Shown piece by piece: positions 1 to 8,150 of a DNA stretch of 64,000 bases. Below the pieces are notes generated by a model, which was given only the letters and a program-made list of their open reading frames with translations, was not told where the DNA came from and ran no database searches. The stretch is from Nitratireductor thuwali (lineage in GTDB: Bacteria; Pseudomonadota; Alphaproteobacteria; Rhizobiales; Rhizobiaceae). Both the position numbers and the translations under genes were made by a program. Location of the stretch: assembly GCF_036621415.1 (NCBI RefSeq), contig NZ_CP030941.1, positions 2,664,001-2,728,000 of the forward strand, written 5' to 3'. Positions within the stretch are counted from its first letter, which is position 1; every line of letters starts with the position of its first letter.

Positions 1-537
1 GAGCCGATTATCGGCGCGCTCGAAATGGACGCGGCCTGCGTGGTGGTGAATCTGTTCATGCTGCCGGACGAGCCCGAGCTTTTCCGACAGTGTGTCGGAA
101 ATATCAGCAGAGTGCGCGAGGCTTGCCACAGATACGGCATGCCTCTCATGATCGAGCCGCTTGTGATGCTGCCGAACGAGGTGCGCGGCGGCTATCAGGT
201 CGACGGCAATGCGGAAAAGATCGTCACGCTGGTGCGGCTCGCCTCGGAGATGGGTGCCGACATTATCAAGGCCGATCCGACCGAGGACCCCGAGGACTTT
301 CACCGGGTCGTGGAGGCTGCGCGCGTTCCGGTGCTCGTGCGTGGCGGCGGCAAGGACGACCTGAAGGGCGTGCTGGAGAAATCGGCGGCCCTGATGGCGC
401 AAGGGGCGAAAGGCATGGTCTATGGCCGCAACATCTATCAGCACGCCAATCCCAAGGCCGTGGTGAACGCATTGATGGCCCTGATCCACCAGGACGCAAG
501 TGGGGAAACAGCCTGGGAGGTCTACAATCGTGGCTGA
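1..537 (+). CDS. Class I aldolase, DeoC/FbaB/LacD-like (5' end missing)
   Basis: This is the C-terminal 178 residues of a TIM-barrel aldolase; the reading frame is open at base 1, so the start lies outside the window. The visible part carries the strand motif ADIIKADPTEDP, whose lysine sits where class I aldolases of the FbaB/LsrF/LacD group form the Schiff base, followed by PVLVRGGGK and GMVYGRNIYQH, which match the phosphate-binding end of these barrels. The last 8 bases overlap the GTG start of the downstream sugar kinase, so the two are translationally coupled. The pair suggests phosphorylation of a ketose followed by aldol cleavage. The exact substrate cannot be read from the sequence. 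I am fairly sure of the family and unsure of the reaction. Confidence 0.8.
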   Translation, partial: EPIIGALEMDAACVVVNLFMLPDEPELFRQCVGNISRVREACHRYGMPLMIEPLVMLPNEVRGGYQVDGNAEKIVTLVRLASEMGADIIKADPTEDPEDFHRVVEAARVPVLVRGGGKDDLKGVLEKSAALMAQGAKGMVYGRNIYQHANPKAVVNALMALIHQDASGETAWEVYNRG

Positions 538-2056
538 GCGCGGTCGCTATCTCCTCGGCCTTGATGCCGGCAATACAATTATCAAGGCAGTCCTATTCGA
601 TCTCGAGGGCAGGCCACTGGCGACACATGCCATCGACGGCAGGTCGCATACCCCGCATCCCGGACATGTGGAGCGCGACCTTGAGGAGCTGTGGTCCAAC
701 GCGCGCGAAACGATCGGCAACTGCATTTCAGCTGCGGGGGTCGACCCACACGAGATTGCGGGGATCGGCTGCGCGGGCCACGGCAACGGCCTCTACCTGC
801 TCGACAAGGCCCAAAAGTCCTTGCTCGGCATCCAGTCGCTCGATACGCGTGCCGCCGATCTTGCCACCAGCATGTCGGCAGCGGCCGGCGCTCCGCTACA
901 CGAGATTTGCCTGCAGAAACCGTGGCCGTCGCAGACGCCGACGCTCCTTGCCTGGGTGAAGGCCAACGCGCCCGAGATCTACCGGCGCACCGGGACGGTG
1001 ATGCTGTGCAAGGACTTCATCACCTTCCGGCTCACAGGTGAGCGCGTCAGCGATAAATCCGACATGTCGGGCTGCGGTCTGCTGCGCATGCCGGACTGCA
1101 CCTATGACAACCAGCTCCTGTCGCTCTACGGGCTGGCCGACGCGAGGCCGATGCTGCCGCGCCTCGTTGATTCGGCCGAGATCGCCGGCACTGTCTCGGC
1201 GCGCGCGGCCGCAGAGACCGGCCTTGCCGAGGGTACGCCGGTTATCGGCGGTTTCTTCGACGTCGTCGCCGGCGCGATGGGAGCCGGCGTGATAGCGCCA
1301 GGCGAAGCATCGATCATCGTCGGCACATGGTCTATCAACCAGGTGTTCTCCGAACGGCCGGTCGTCGATCCCTCCATCTTCATGGTGTCGGGTTTCGGGC
1401 CAGGTCGCTTCCTCAATATCGAATCGAGCGCCACCTCGGCCGCCAATCTCGAATGGTATGTCCGCGAACTTGTCGAGCGCGGCGGCCATCACGACGATCC
1501 CTTCGGATACTGCAATGGGCTCGTCGGATCCGTCGATCCTGCGGCTGACGATCCCTTCTTCCATCCCTTCCTGTACGGATCGGGGCAGGATCCGGCGCAC
1601 CGCGCCGGCTTTTACGGCCTAGCAGGCTGGCACGGCGAGGGCCATCTGCTGCGCGCCCTCTTTGAAGGCGTGATGTTCGAGCACAGGCGACATGTCGGCA
1701 TGCTGGCGAATGCCGGCGTGACTTTCGAAAGGGCAGTAATCTCGGGCGGCGGCTCGCGCAGCCTGCACTGGCCGCAGATATTCGCCGACGGGCTTGGCGT
1801 TCCGATCACGGTCGCCGAGGCGCGCGAGACCGGGGCCTTGGGCGCGGCCATCGGCGCTGGGGTGGGCACGGTCAAGTTCGCCGACTACGAAAGCGGCATC
1901 GCGGCGATGACCCGGCCCAAGGCGGTGTTCCAGCCGAATGCGGCGATGAAGAACCACTATGACAGGCGCTACCGCGTCTACACCGGCCTGACGGCAGTTC
2001 TGAGCGAATTTTGGAACGAACTACGCGATCAGGCCGGCGCCGGAACTGGACTATGA
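530..2056 (+). CDS. FGGY-family carbohydrate kinase (L-xylulokinase-like)
   Basis: A 508-residue ATP-dependent sugar kinase of the FGGY family. The N-terminal phosphate-1 motif GLDAGNTIIKAVLFD and the C-terminal adenosine-site segment ISGGGSRSLHWPQIFAD are both present. Length is normal for the family. I chose GTG at 530 because a GGGAGG ribosome-binding site lies about 10 bases upstream and the protein then begins just before the phosphate motif; a GTG at 500 in the same frame is less convincing. The start overlaps the end of the aldolase gene. The overall pattern is closest to L-xylulose or related pentulose kinases, which is a family-level inference. The stop codon lies inside a dispersed palindromic repeat. 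Confidence 0.85.
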   Translation: MAERGRYLLGLDAGNTIIKAVLFDLEGRPLATHAIDGRSHTPHPGHVERDLEELWSNARETIGNCISAAGVDPHEIAGIGCAGHGNGLYLLDKAQKSLLGIQSLDTRAADLATSMSAAAGAPLHEICLQKPWPSQTPTLLAWVKANAPEIYRRTGTVMLCKDFITFRLTGERVSDKSDMSGCGLLRMPDCTYDNQLLSLYGLADARPMLPRLVDSAEIAGTVSARAAAETGLAEGTPVIGGFFDVVAGAMGAGVIAPGEASIIVGTWSINQVFSERPVVDPSIFMVSGFGPGRFLNIESSATSAANLEWYVRELVERGGHHDDPFGYCNGLVGSVDPAADDPFFHPFLYGSGQDPAHRAGFYGLAGWHGEGHLLRALFEGVMFEHRRHVGMLANAGVTFERAVISGGGSRSLHWPQIFADGLGVPITVAEARETGALGAAIGAGVGTVKFADYESGIAAMTRPKAVFQPNAAMKNHYDRRYRVYTGLTAVLSEFWNELRDQAGAGTGL

Positions 2057-2150
2057 TTCCGAAACGCGGATTCCGGTTTTCTGGAAGGATCATGCTCCAC
2101 GATGAGGCAGATCACGATGGCGGTTCAAAGAAGCCTCATCATGATCTAAA
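2054..2150. repeat. Dispersed palindromic element (copy 1)
   Basis: The sequence begins with ATGATTCCGAAA, continues with CCGGTTTTC and GATCATGCTC, and then carries an inverted repeat GATGAGGC (2101-2108) / GCCTCATC (2133-2140). The same layout occurs at 8003-8104. Such two-part palindromes directly after stop codons resemble the intergenic mosaic elements of rhizobia. The structure is seen directly; the family assignment is inference. Confidence 0.7.
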
Positions 2151-2220
2151 GCAAAAGAAGCTGTCGCTTGTGGCGTCGCCCGCGGGCGGCGGCGCGGTTC
2201 GGGGAGGAGATTGAGCGGAA

Positions 2221-3834
2221 ATGGCTGAGGCGCTTGGCGTGGAGGGACGCTACGACTACGTCATCGTCGGCGCGGGCACGGCCGGCTGCGTGCTCGCCAA
2301 CCGTCTGACGGAGGATCCGGCCACGCGCGTGCTGCTCATCGAGGCTGGCGGCAGCGACAATTACCACTGGGTGCATATCCCCGTGGGCTATCTCTACTGC
2401 ATCGGCAATCCGCGCACGGATTGGATGATGAAGACCGTAGCCGAGCCTGGCCTCAACGGCCGCTCGCTCGCCTATCCGCGCGGCAAGGTGCTGGGCGGCT
2501 GTACTTCGGTCAACGGCATGATCTACATGCGCGGCCAGGCCGCGGACTATGACGGCTGGCGGCAGATGGGCAATGCCGGGTGGGGCTGGGACGACGTGCT
2601 GCCCTACTTCCGCAAATCGGAAGACCATTACGCGGGCGCGGGTCCGATGCACGGCGCGGGCGGCGAGTGGAAGGTCGCGAAGCAGCGGCTGACATGGGAC
2701 ATCTTGCGGGCCGTGCAGGAGGGGGCCAAGGAATTCGGCATCATGCCGCGCGCCGACTTCAACGACGGCAACAATGAAGGTTCCGGCTTCTTCGAGGTCA
2801 ACCAGCGCAACGGGGTGCGCTGGAACGCGGCCAAGGGTTTCCTGCGCCCCGCGCTGCGGCGCCCCAATCTTCGCGTCGTCACGCGTGCCCTGACTGAGAG
2901 GCTGATCGTCGAGAGCAGAAGGGTGGTAGGCGTTCGTTACCGCCGCCATGGCAAGCTGTACGAGGTGCGGGCCGAAGCAGAAGTGCTGCTTGCCGCCGGA
3001 GCGATCAATTCGCCGAAAATACTCGAGCATTCCGGCATTGGTCAGCCGGATGTGCTGAGCAATCAGGGGATCGAGGTCGTGCACGACAGCCCGGGCGTCG
3101 GCGAGAACCTGCAGGATCATCTGCAGATCCGCACGGTGTTCAGGGTCTCGGGCGCCAAGACCTTGAACACCATGTTCAACAGCCCATTCGGCAAGGCGCG
3201 GATCGCGCTGCAATATGCCCTCACCCGGAGCGGACCGATGTCGATGGCGCCCAGCCAGTTCGGCCTGTTCACCAAGTCGGACCCGTCCATGGCCACTCCG
3301 GATCTGGAATATCATGTACAGCCGCTCTCCACGGACAAACTGGGAGACCCGCTGCACCCTTACCCGGCCATTACCGTGTCGGTCTGCAATCTCCGACCGG
3401 AAAGCGTCGGCAGCGTGCATGCGAGAAGCCGCGATCCGAACGAACAGCCCGACATCAGACCGAACTATCTTTCGGCACACAGGGACCGGCAGGTCGCGGT
3501 GCAGGCTGTTCGTCAGGCGCGGCAGATCATGACGGCGCGGGAATTGGCGCGCTACAGCCCCGAAGAAGTCCTTCCCGGGCCCGCACATAGTTCCGATGAT
3601 GCGATCCTCGAGCAAGTCGGAAACATCGCCACGACGATCTTCCATCCGGTCGGCACCTGCAAGATGGGGTCCGATGAAAGGTCGGTTGTCAGTTCCGACC
3701 TTCGCGTGCACGGGCTCGACCGGCTGCGTGTGGTCGACGCCTCCATCATGCCCAGGATCGTTTCCGGCAATACGGCGTCTCCCGTCGTGATGATCGCGGA
3801 GAAGGCGGCGGACATGATCCGCAAGGGCGCCTGA
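2221..3834 (+). CDS. GMC-family FAD-dependent oxidoreductase (choline/alcohol dehydrogenase-like)
   Basis: A 537-residue glucose-methanol-choline oxidoreductase. The FAD-binding motif YVIVGAGTAGCVLANRL starts near residue 15 and is followed by LLIEAGG. GMC signature 1 (GKVLGGCTSVNGMIYMRG) and signature 2 (GAINSPKILEHSGIG) are clear. The C-terminus has FHPVGTCKMG and SGNTASPVVMIAEKA, which hold the catalytic His/Asn region. The family oxidises alcohols with FAD and passes electrons to a quinone or another acceptor. Betaine-aldehyde dehydrogenase and BetI are not adjacent, so a choline role is not supported. The preceding kinase and aldolase suggest a polyol or sugar alcohol substrate, which is only inference. 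Confidence 0.9.
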   Translation: MAEALGVEGRYDYVIVGAGTAGCVLANRLTEDPATRVLLIEAGGSDNYHWVHIPVGYLYCIGNPRTDWMMKTVAEPGLNGRSLAYPRGKVLGGCTSVNGMIYMRGQAADYDGWRQMGNAGWGWDDVLPYFRKSEDHYAGAGPMHGAGGEWKVAKQRLTWDILRAVQEGAKEFGIMPRADFNDGNNEGSGFFEVNQRNGVRWNAAKGFLRPALRRPNLRVVTRALTERLIVESRRVVGVRYRRHGKLYEVRAEAEVLLAAGAINSPKILEHSGIGQPDVLSNQGIEVVHDSPGVGENLQDHLQIRTVFRVSGAKTLNTMFNSPFGKARIALQYALTRSGPMSMAPSQFGLFTKSDPSMATPDLEYHVQPLSTDKLGDPLHPYPAITVSVCNLRPESVGSVHARSRDPNEQPDIRPNYLSAHRDRQVAVQAVRQARQIMTARELARYSPEEVLPGPAHSSDDAILEQVGNIATTIFHPVGTCKMGSDERSVVSSDLRVHGLDRLRVVDASIMPRIVSGNTASPVVMIAEKAADMIRKGA

Positions 3835-4068
3835 ATAGACGAACTGCCGCAAGATCCAATGCATCGGGAGGTGCCGCTTTCGGGCACTGGTCAGGCAACC
3901 GTCCCATGGCCGCCTCTGATGATGGTCATGCCTCCCGCTTGCGATAGGCACGAGGCAGCGTCGCGTGCTGTCCATCCGTTCGCCGCTCGAATCGTTGAGC
4001 CGACGGGAACCCTCGCGGTGCTGCGGGATTGGGGACCAAACCATCACCCGAGGATCACGGAGAAAGAC

Positions 4069-4389
4069 ATGGCTGGCGGCGCAAAGGAAAGGCTCGTCAA
4101 TTTCATCGACAGAAAGGCGCTCGCGCCGGTGCTTGAGGCAGATCCTGGCTCCTTCCCGGAAAGAAAGAGGGATGATCTGCGCGATGTGCAGGAGGCAACC
4201 CGCGCCGAGCGGGAGCGCTTCCGCAATTATGATTCGGCCGAGCAGGTCTACGAGATGTTCCGGAATGACCTTTCATCGGACGCGGCAAAGAAGGTGCACC
4301 GCAAGCTGCGCGACCTGGGCCTGCCGACGCTGGACGATATCGAAGTCGACGTCGAGGAAATGGCCAAGGATGCCGGCATCCGCAACTAA
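4069..4389 (+). CDS. Small conserved-looking hypothetical protein
   Basis: A 106-residue charged protein beginning MAGGAKERLVNFIDRKALAPV, preceded by GGAGAAAG about 3 bases before the ATG. It has no signal peptide or membrane segment, is rich in Asp, Glu, Arg and Lys, and is probably mainly helical. I do not recognise a functional family. It is followed 16 bases later by another small hydrophilic gene on the same strand, so the two are probably co-transcribed. Codon use fits the neighbours. The surrounding genes suggest a general stress context, which is inference. Confidence 0.6.
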   Translation: MAGGAKERLVNFIDRKALAPVLEADPGSFPERKRDDLRDVQEATRAERERFRNYDSAEQVYEMFRNDLSSDAAKKVHRKLRDLGLPTLDDIEVDVEEMAKDAGIRN

Positions 4390-4405
4390 AAAAGGAGAAA
4401 GCGCC

Positions 4406-4591
4406 ATGAACGCGAAACGCGATCACGAAATCCGCAAGGCCGAGAGCGGCAGCGCCAAGGGCAATGCTCCCTCCGAGAAAGGCGGCAGCCAGGCGCGGAA
4501 GGCCCAGGAATGGAGCGGTGGCACCAAGGCGCCGAAAGGCCCGATCACCGAGGAGGACCGGAAGAACCCGAATTCCAGCCAAAAGACGTGA
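4406..4591 (+). CDS. Very small hydrophilic protein (61 aa)
   Basis: A 61-residue, strongly charged protein rich in Lys, Ser, Gly and Glu with no hydrophobic stretch, so likely intrinsically disordered. AAGGAGAA lies about 8 bases before the ATG. It follows the previous small gene closely. The composition resembles small stress-associated hydrophilic proteins of rhizobia, but no defined family can be named. Confidence 0.55.
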   Translation: MNAKRDHEIRKAESGSAKGNAPSEKGGSQARKAQEWSGGTKAPKGPITEEDRKNPNSSQKT

Positions 4592-4738
4592 CCGGAGAAT
4601 AGAAGGTCTGGCGGACGAAAAGCGGTAGGGTTCTGGAACTGCGCCGGCTGAACGGCCCGCACCTTGGGCCACATGCCGGTTCGCGAGCCGCATGGTTCAC
4701 TGCCGAGGGCAGCGCGGGCGGGCGGAGGTCTGCTTGCC

Positions 4739-5071
4739 TCAACTCCGTTTCGGCTTCTCCACGTCGCGCGGCTCCTCCGTCCTGTGGGTCTGGCGTGCCA
4801 CCGCATCGGCTTGCACTTCGGTATCATAGGGCGCAGTTTCTCCAGCGCCGACGTCGCCCGCATCGGCCACGCGCTTGGCGCCACCGCCTGGGGCTGCTTC
4901 ACGAGCGCGGTCGCGGGCTGGTGTGGTCTCGGCATCCTTCCACACCTCCTTCGGATCCTTCAGGTCCTTGGCGTCAGGCTGGGCCTTCATGCGTTCGTGC
5001 GAGGTGTCGGCGCCGCTGGTCTCCCGAAGCTCAGCCGCCTTCGTATGCTTGTTGGCGTGTTTCTTGGGCAT
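4739..5071 (-). CDS. Hydrophilic hypothetical protein (110 aa)
   Basis: A 110-residue protein starting MPKKHANKHTKAAELRETSG, rich in Lys, Asp, Ala and Pro and without any hydrophobic segment. I placed the start at 5071 because an AGGAG site lies about 8 bases upstream; the frame is open further but shows no ribosome-binding site there. The low-complexity charged composition suggests a disordered stress protein. It is convergent with the two small genes to its left and divergent from the glycosyl hydrolase to its right. No family can be named. Confidence 0.5.
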   Translation of the reverse strand: MPKKHANKHTKAAELRETSGADTSHERMKAQPDAKDLKDPKEVWKDAETTPARDRAREAAPGGGAKRVADAGDVGAGETAPYDTEVQADAVARQTHRTEEPRDVEKPKRS

Positions 5072-5306
5072 CGATCTCTCCTTTTTCACCAAGCCCAACC
5101 GGCGGCGGGCATGACTGTTCCCAGAAGGCCGCGCCACGATGGCGGGCATTGCCATTATTGGCGCCTGTTCAGGTCGAGCCGCCTTTCCACACGAACGCGC
5201 AGCAGCCTTCAGGTTGTACCGACGGCGGAACATTCGGGGGGCGGCCATGGTTGCCCGCATGAGCGACAGAAGCGTCAGCGACAGGCGAGGTACCGTGTCC
5301 GGTCTG

Positions 5307-6917
5307 ATGGAAGCTACATCCGTTCTGCAAGAGCAAGCGCCCTGGTGGCAGCGCGGGGTGATCTACCAGATCTATCCGCGCTCCTTTCAAGACTCGAACG
5401 GAGACGGCATCGGCGATTTGGAGGGCATCATCGGGCGGCTCGATTATCTCGCCTGGCTGGGTGTCGACGCCATCTGGATCTCACCCATCTACCCTTCTCC
5501 CATGGCCGATTTCGGCTACGACATTGCCGACTACAAGGATATCGATCCGCGCTTCGGAACGCTCGCCGATTTCGACCGGCTCCTTGAGGGGGCTCACCGG
5601 CGGGGCCTGCGCGTGCTGCTCGATTTTGTGCCAAACCACACCTCGGACCGACATCCCTGGTTTATCGAGGCGCGCAAGACCCGCGAGAGCCCCATGCGGG
5701 ATATGTATATCTGGCGCGATCCCGCTCCGGACGGAGGCCCGCCGAACAACTGGCCGAGTGAGTTCGGCGGCAGCGCTTGGGAATGGGATGAGACGACGGG
5801 ACAATATTACTATCACGCGTTCCTGAAGGAGCAGCCGGACCTCAACTGGCGCAACCCCCGGGTACGCCGCGAGATGTACGACGTGCTGCGCTTCTGGCTC
5901 GACCGCGGCGTCGACGGCTTCCGCGTCGACGTCATGTGGCACCTGATCAAGGATGCGGAGTTTCGCGACAATCCGGAAAATCCGGATTGGCACGAAGGCA
6001 TGCCGCCGCACAAGAAAGTGCTGAACCTATACTCCGCCGACCGGCCCGAGGTTCACGACGTGGTGGCGGAGATGCGTGCGGTGCTCGATGAATATGGCGG
6101 CGACCGGCTGCTGATAGGTGAAATTTACCTGCCGCTCACTCGGCTGGTCACTTACTACGGACGCGACCTCCAAGGAGCCCATCTACCGTTCAACTTCCAC
6201 CTGATCCTGACACAGTGGGATGCGCGCCATATTGAAAGGCAGGTGCAAGAATACGAGGCGGCCCTGCCGGAGGGCGGATGGCCCAACTGGGTCTTGAGCA
6301 ACCACGACAAGCCGCGCATTGCCGCGCGTGTCGGTCGCGACCAGGCGCGCGTCGCGGCCATGATGCTTCTGACGCTGCGCGGCACTCCGACGATTTACTA
6401 CGGCGACGAGATCGGGATGGACGATGTGGAAATTCCGCCCGAGCGGGTCCAGGACCCGTTCGAGCTGCGGGTTCCGGGGCAAGGTTTCGGGCGCGATCCC
6501 CAGCGTACACCGATGCAGTGGGACACGAGCGTCAATGCAGGCTTCAGCACTGCCGCGCCCTGGTTGCCTATCGCTCCCGACGCCGCGGATTATAGCGTCG
6601 AAACCGAGCGCGCCCACCCGCACTCAATGCTGTCGCTCTACCGGAAGCTACTTGCACTCCGGCGCCGGAGCGAGGCGCTGTCGATCGGCCGCTATGCCAC
6701 CGTCCAGTCGTCCGGGAGCGTGTTTTGCTATCTCCGCGAGTGGAAGGAGGAACGCTATTTCATTGCGCTCAATCTGAGACCGGAGCCTGCCGCCATCGTC
6801 CCGCCCGACAAATGTCGGATCATCATGTCCACGGTCGACGATAGGGAAGAGGAACGCGTGGAAGATGCGCTCCGCCTGTCCGCCGACGAGGGCGTGATCG
6901 CCGCCATGGAGGCTTGA
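5307..6917 (+). CDS. GH13 alpha-glucosidase / oligo-1,6-glucosidase-like enzyme
   Basis: A GH13 enzyme of about 536 residues. All four catalytic regions are visible: DFVPNH (near residue 105), GFRVDVMWH with the nucleophile Asp (about 207), GEIY with the acid/base Glu (about 272) and LSNHDKPR with the third carboxylate (about 334). The calcium-type loop DSNGDGIGDL near the N-terminus is typical of alpha-glucosidases. I chose ATG 5307 because homologues begin just before WWQRGVIYQIYPRSF; in-frame starts at 5247 and 5259 remain possible, and 5247 has a GGGGGG stretch upstream. No signal peptide is seen, so the enzyme is probably cytoplasmic. It would release or transfer glucose from alpha-linked di- or oligosaccharides. 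Confidence 0.88.
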   Translation: MEATSVLQEQAPWWQRGVIYQIYPRSFQDSNGDGIGDLEGIIGRLDYLAWLGVDAIWISPIYPSPMADFGYDIADYKDIDPRFGTLADFDRLLEGAHRRGLRVLLDFVPNHTSDRHPWFIEARKTRESPMRDMYIWRDPAPDGGPPNNWPSEFGGSAWEWDETTGQYYYHAFLKEQPDLNWRNPRVRREMYDVLRFWLDRGVDGFRVDVMWHLIKDAEFRDNPENPDWHEGMPPHKKVLNLYSADRPEVHDVVAEMRAVLDEYGGDRLLIGEIYLPLTRLVTYYGRDLQGAHLPFNFHLILTQWDARHIERQVQEYEAALPEGGWPNWVLSNHDKPRIAARVGRDQARVAAMMLLTLRGTPTIYYGDEIGMDDVEIPPERVQDPFELRVPGQGFGRDPQRTPMQWDTSVNAGFSTAAPWLPIAPDAADYSVETERAHPHSMLSLYRKLLALRRRSEALSIGRYATVQSSGSVFCYLREWKEERYFIALNLRPEPAAIVPPDKCRIIMSTVDDREEERVEDALRLSADEGVIAAMEA

Positions 6918-6989
6918 GCCATTGCACCGGTTTTCAGGAACCTTGCGCGCTCCGCCACTGTTGTTTCACCACCAACCGAGGTCCAAACG

Positions 6990-8003
6990 ATGCCGGAAAA
7001 CCAGTCGCGACATGTCGTCATCACCGGAGCCAGCGCCGGCGCCGGACGAGCCGCTGCCGTTGCCTTTGGAAGGCGTGGCTGGAAGGTCAGCCTCATCGCC
7101 CGCGGACGGGCAGGGCTTGAGGGCGCGCGCGCCGATGTGAATCGGGCCGGCGGCAGCGCACTGGCCATTCCCGCCGATGTCGCCGATGCCGACGCGGTAG
7201 AAGCCGCCGCCATGCAGGCGGAGAACGCACATGGGCCGATCGACGTTTGGGTCAACTGCGCCATGGTCACAGTTTTCGGCCCCGTTTCGCAGGTGACGCC
7301 CGAAGAGTTTCGCCGCGTCACCGAAGTGACCTATCTCGGCCAGGTCCATGGCACGATGAGCGCGCTCAGGCGGATGCGCAGCGCCAACAGAGGCACCATC
7401 GTCAACGTGGGCTCGGCTCTTGCCTATCACGGCCTGTGCCTGCAGGCCGCCTATTGCGGTGCCAAGTTTGCGGTGCGGGGCTTCACCGAAGCACTGCGCA
7501 GCGAACTCATCCACGAGCGCAGCCGAGTGAGGCTCTCCTTCGTGGTGCTGCCGGCGCTCGACACGCCGCAGTTCGACTGGGCGCGCAACAAGCTCCTCGA
7601 GCGGCCGCGTCCGGTGGCTCCGGTTCACGATCCCGAAGTGGCGGCGGAGGCCATTCTGCAGGCCACGCGCTTCGCTCCCAGGGAACTGGCCGTGGCAGGT
7701 TCTTCGCTGCAGGTTATGGCCGGCAGCGCCGTGATGCCCGGCTACCTCGATCGCAAGCTCGCCGGCCTCGGCTGGTCCGGCCAGATGACAGGCGAGCCGG
7801 CTGTGGACCGGCCGGACAATCTCTTTACGCCGGTCGATGAGGAGAAGGATTTCGGGGTTCGAGGCCGTTTCGGCCAAGGGGCACGACGCAAGGCCGCGAT
7901 GGTCCCGGCAAGCGCTGCGCGGGCAGTGGCCACCGCAGCCGCCGCTCTGCCGGTTGGGCTTGTATTCGCCCGGCTTCTGCTCGGGAAGAACCGCCGGCAT
8001 TAG
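6990..8003 (+). CDS. SDR-family oxidoreductase with C-terminal hydrophobic tail
   Basis: A 337-residue short-chain dehydrogenase. The nucleotide-binding motif is TGASAGAG (usual form TGxxxGIG) near residue 12, and the catalytic Tyr-x-x-x-Lys is YCGAK near residue 155, preceded by the serine in NVGSALAYHG. It is longer than a standard 250-residue SDR. The extra C-terminus ends in a hydrophobic segment, VATAAAALPVGLVFARLLL, that could anchor it to the membrane. Substrate unknown. It lies between two GH13 genes on the same strand. The stop codon abuts a dispersed palindromic element. Confidence 0.85.
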   Translation: MPENQSRHVVITGASAGAGRAAAVAFGRRGWKVSLIARGRAGLEGARADVNRAGGSALAIPADVADADAVEAAAMQAENAHGPIDVWVNCAMVTVFGPVSQVTPEEFRRVTEVTYLGQVHGTMSALRRMRSANRGTIVNVGSALAYHGLCLQAAYCGAKFAVRGFTEALRSELIHERSRVRLSFVVLPALDTPQFDWARNKLLERPRPVAPVHDPEVAAEAILQATRFAPRELAVAGSSLQVMAGSAVMPGYLDRKLAGLGWSGQMTGEPAVDRPDNLFTPVDEEKDFGVRGRFGQGARRKAAMVPASAARAVATAAAALPVGLVFARLLLGKNRRH

Positions 8004-8104
8004 AGCATGATCCCGAAAAATGGGCACCGGTTTTCGAGAAAGATCACGCTCCAGCAAAGGAAATAGATCATGACGATTTAAGGAAGCGTCGTCGTGATCT
8101 AGAG
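8003..8104. repeat. Dispersed palindromic element (copy 2)
   Basis: Two nested palindromes lie directly after the SDR stop codon: GAGCATGATC (8003-8012) pairs with GATCACGCTC (8042-8051) with one mismatch, and AGATCATGACGA (8065-8076) pairs with TCGTCGTGATCT (8089-8100) with one mismatch. The first half repeats the layout seen after the kinase at 2054. This is a mosaic intergenic repeat of rhizobial type, by inference. Confidence 0.75.
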
Positions 8105-8150
8105 ATGGGATGAGGAACGGAGAAACGGCCGGATTGCCGGCTGCCGGAAG

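Noticed and set aside
2146..4047. A 633-residue frame antisense to the GMC oxidoreductase
   Set aside because: It has no ribosome-binding site or known motifs, and mirrors the codon structure of the strongly supported GMC gene on the other strand.
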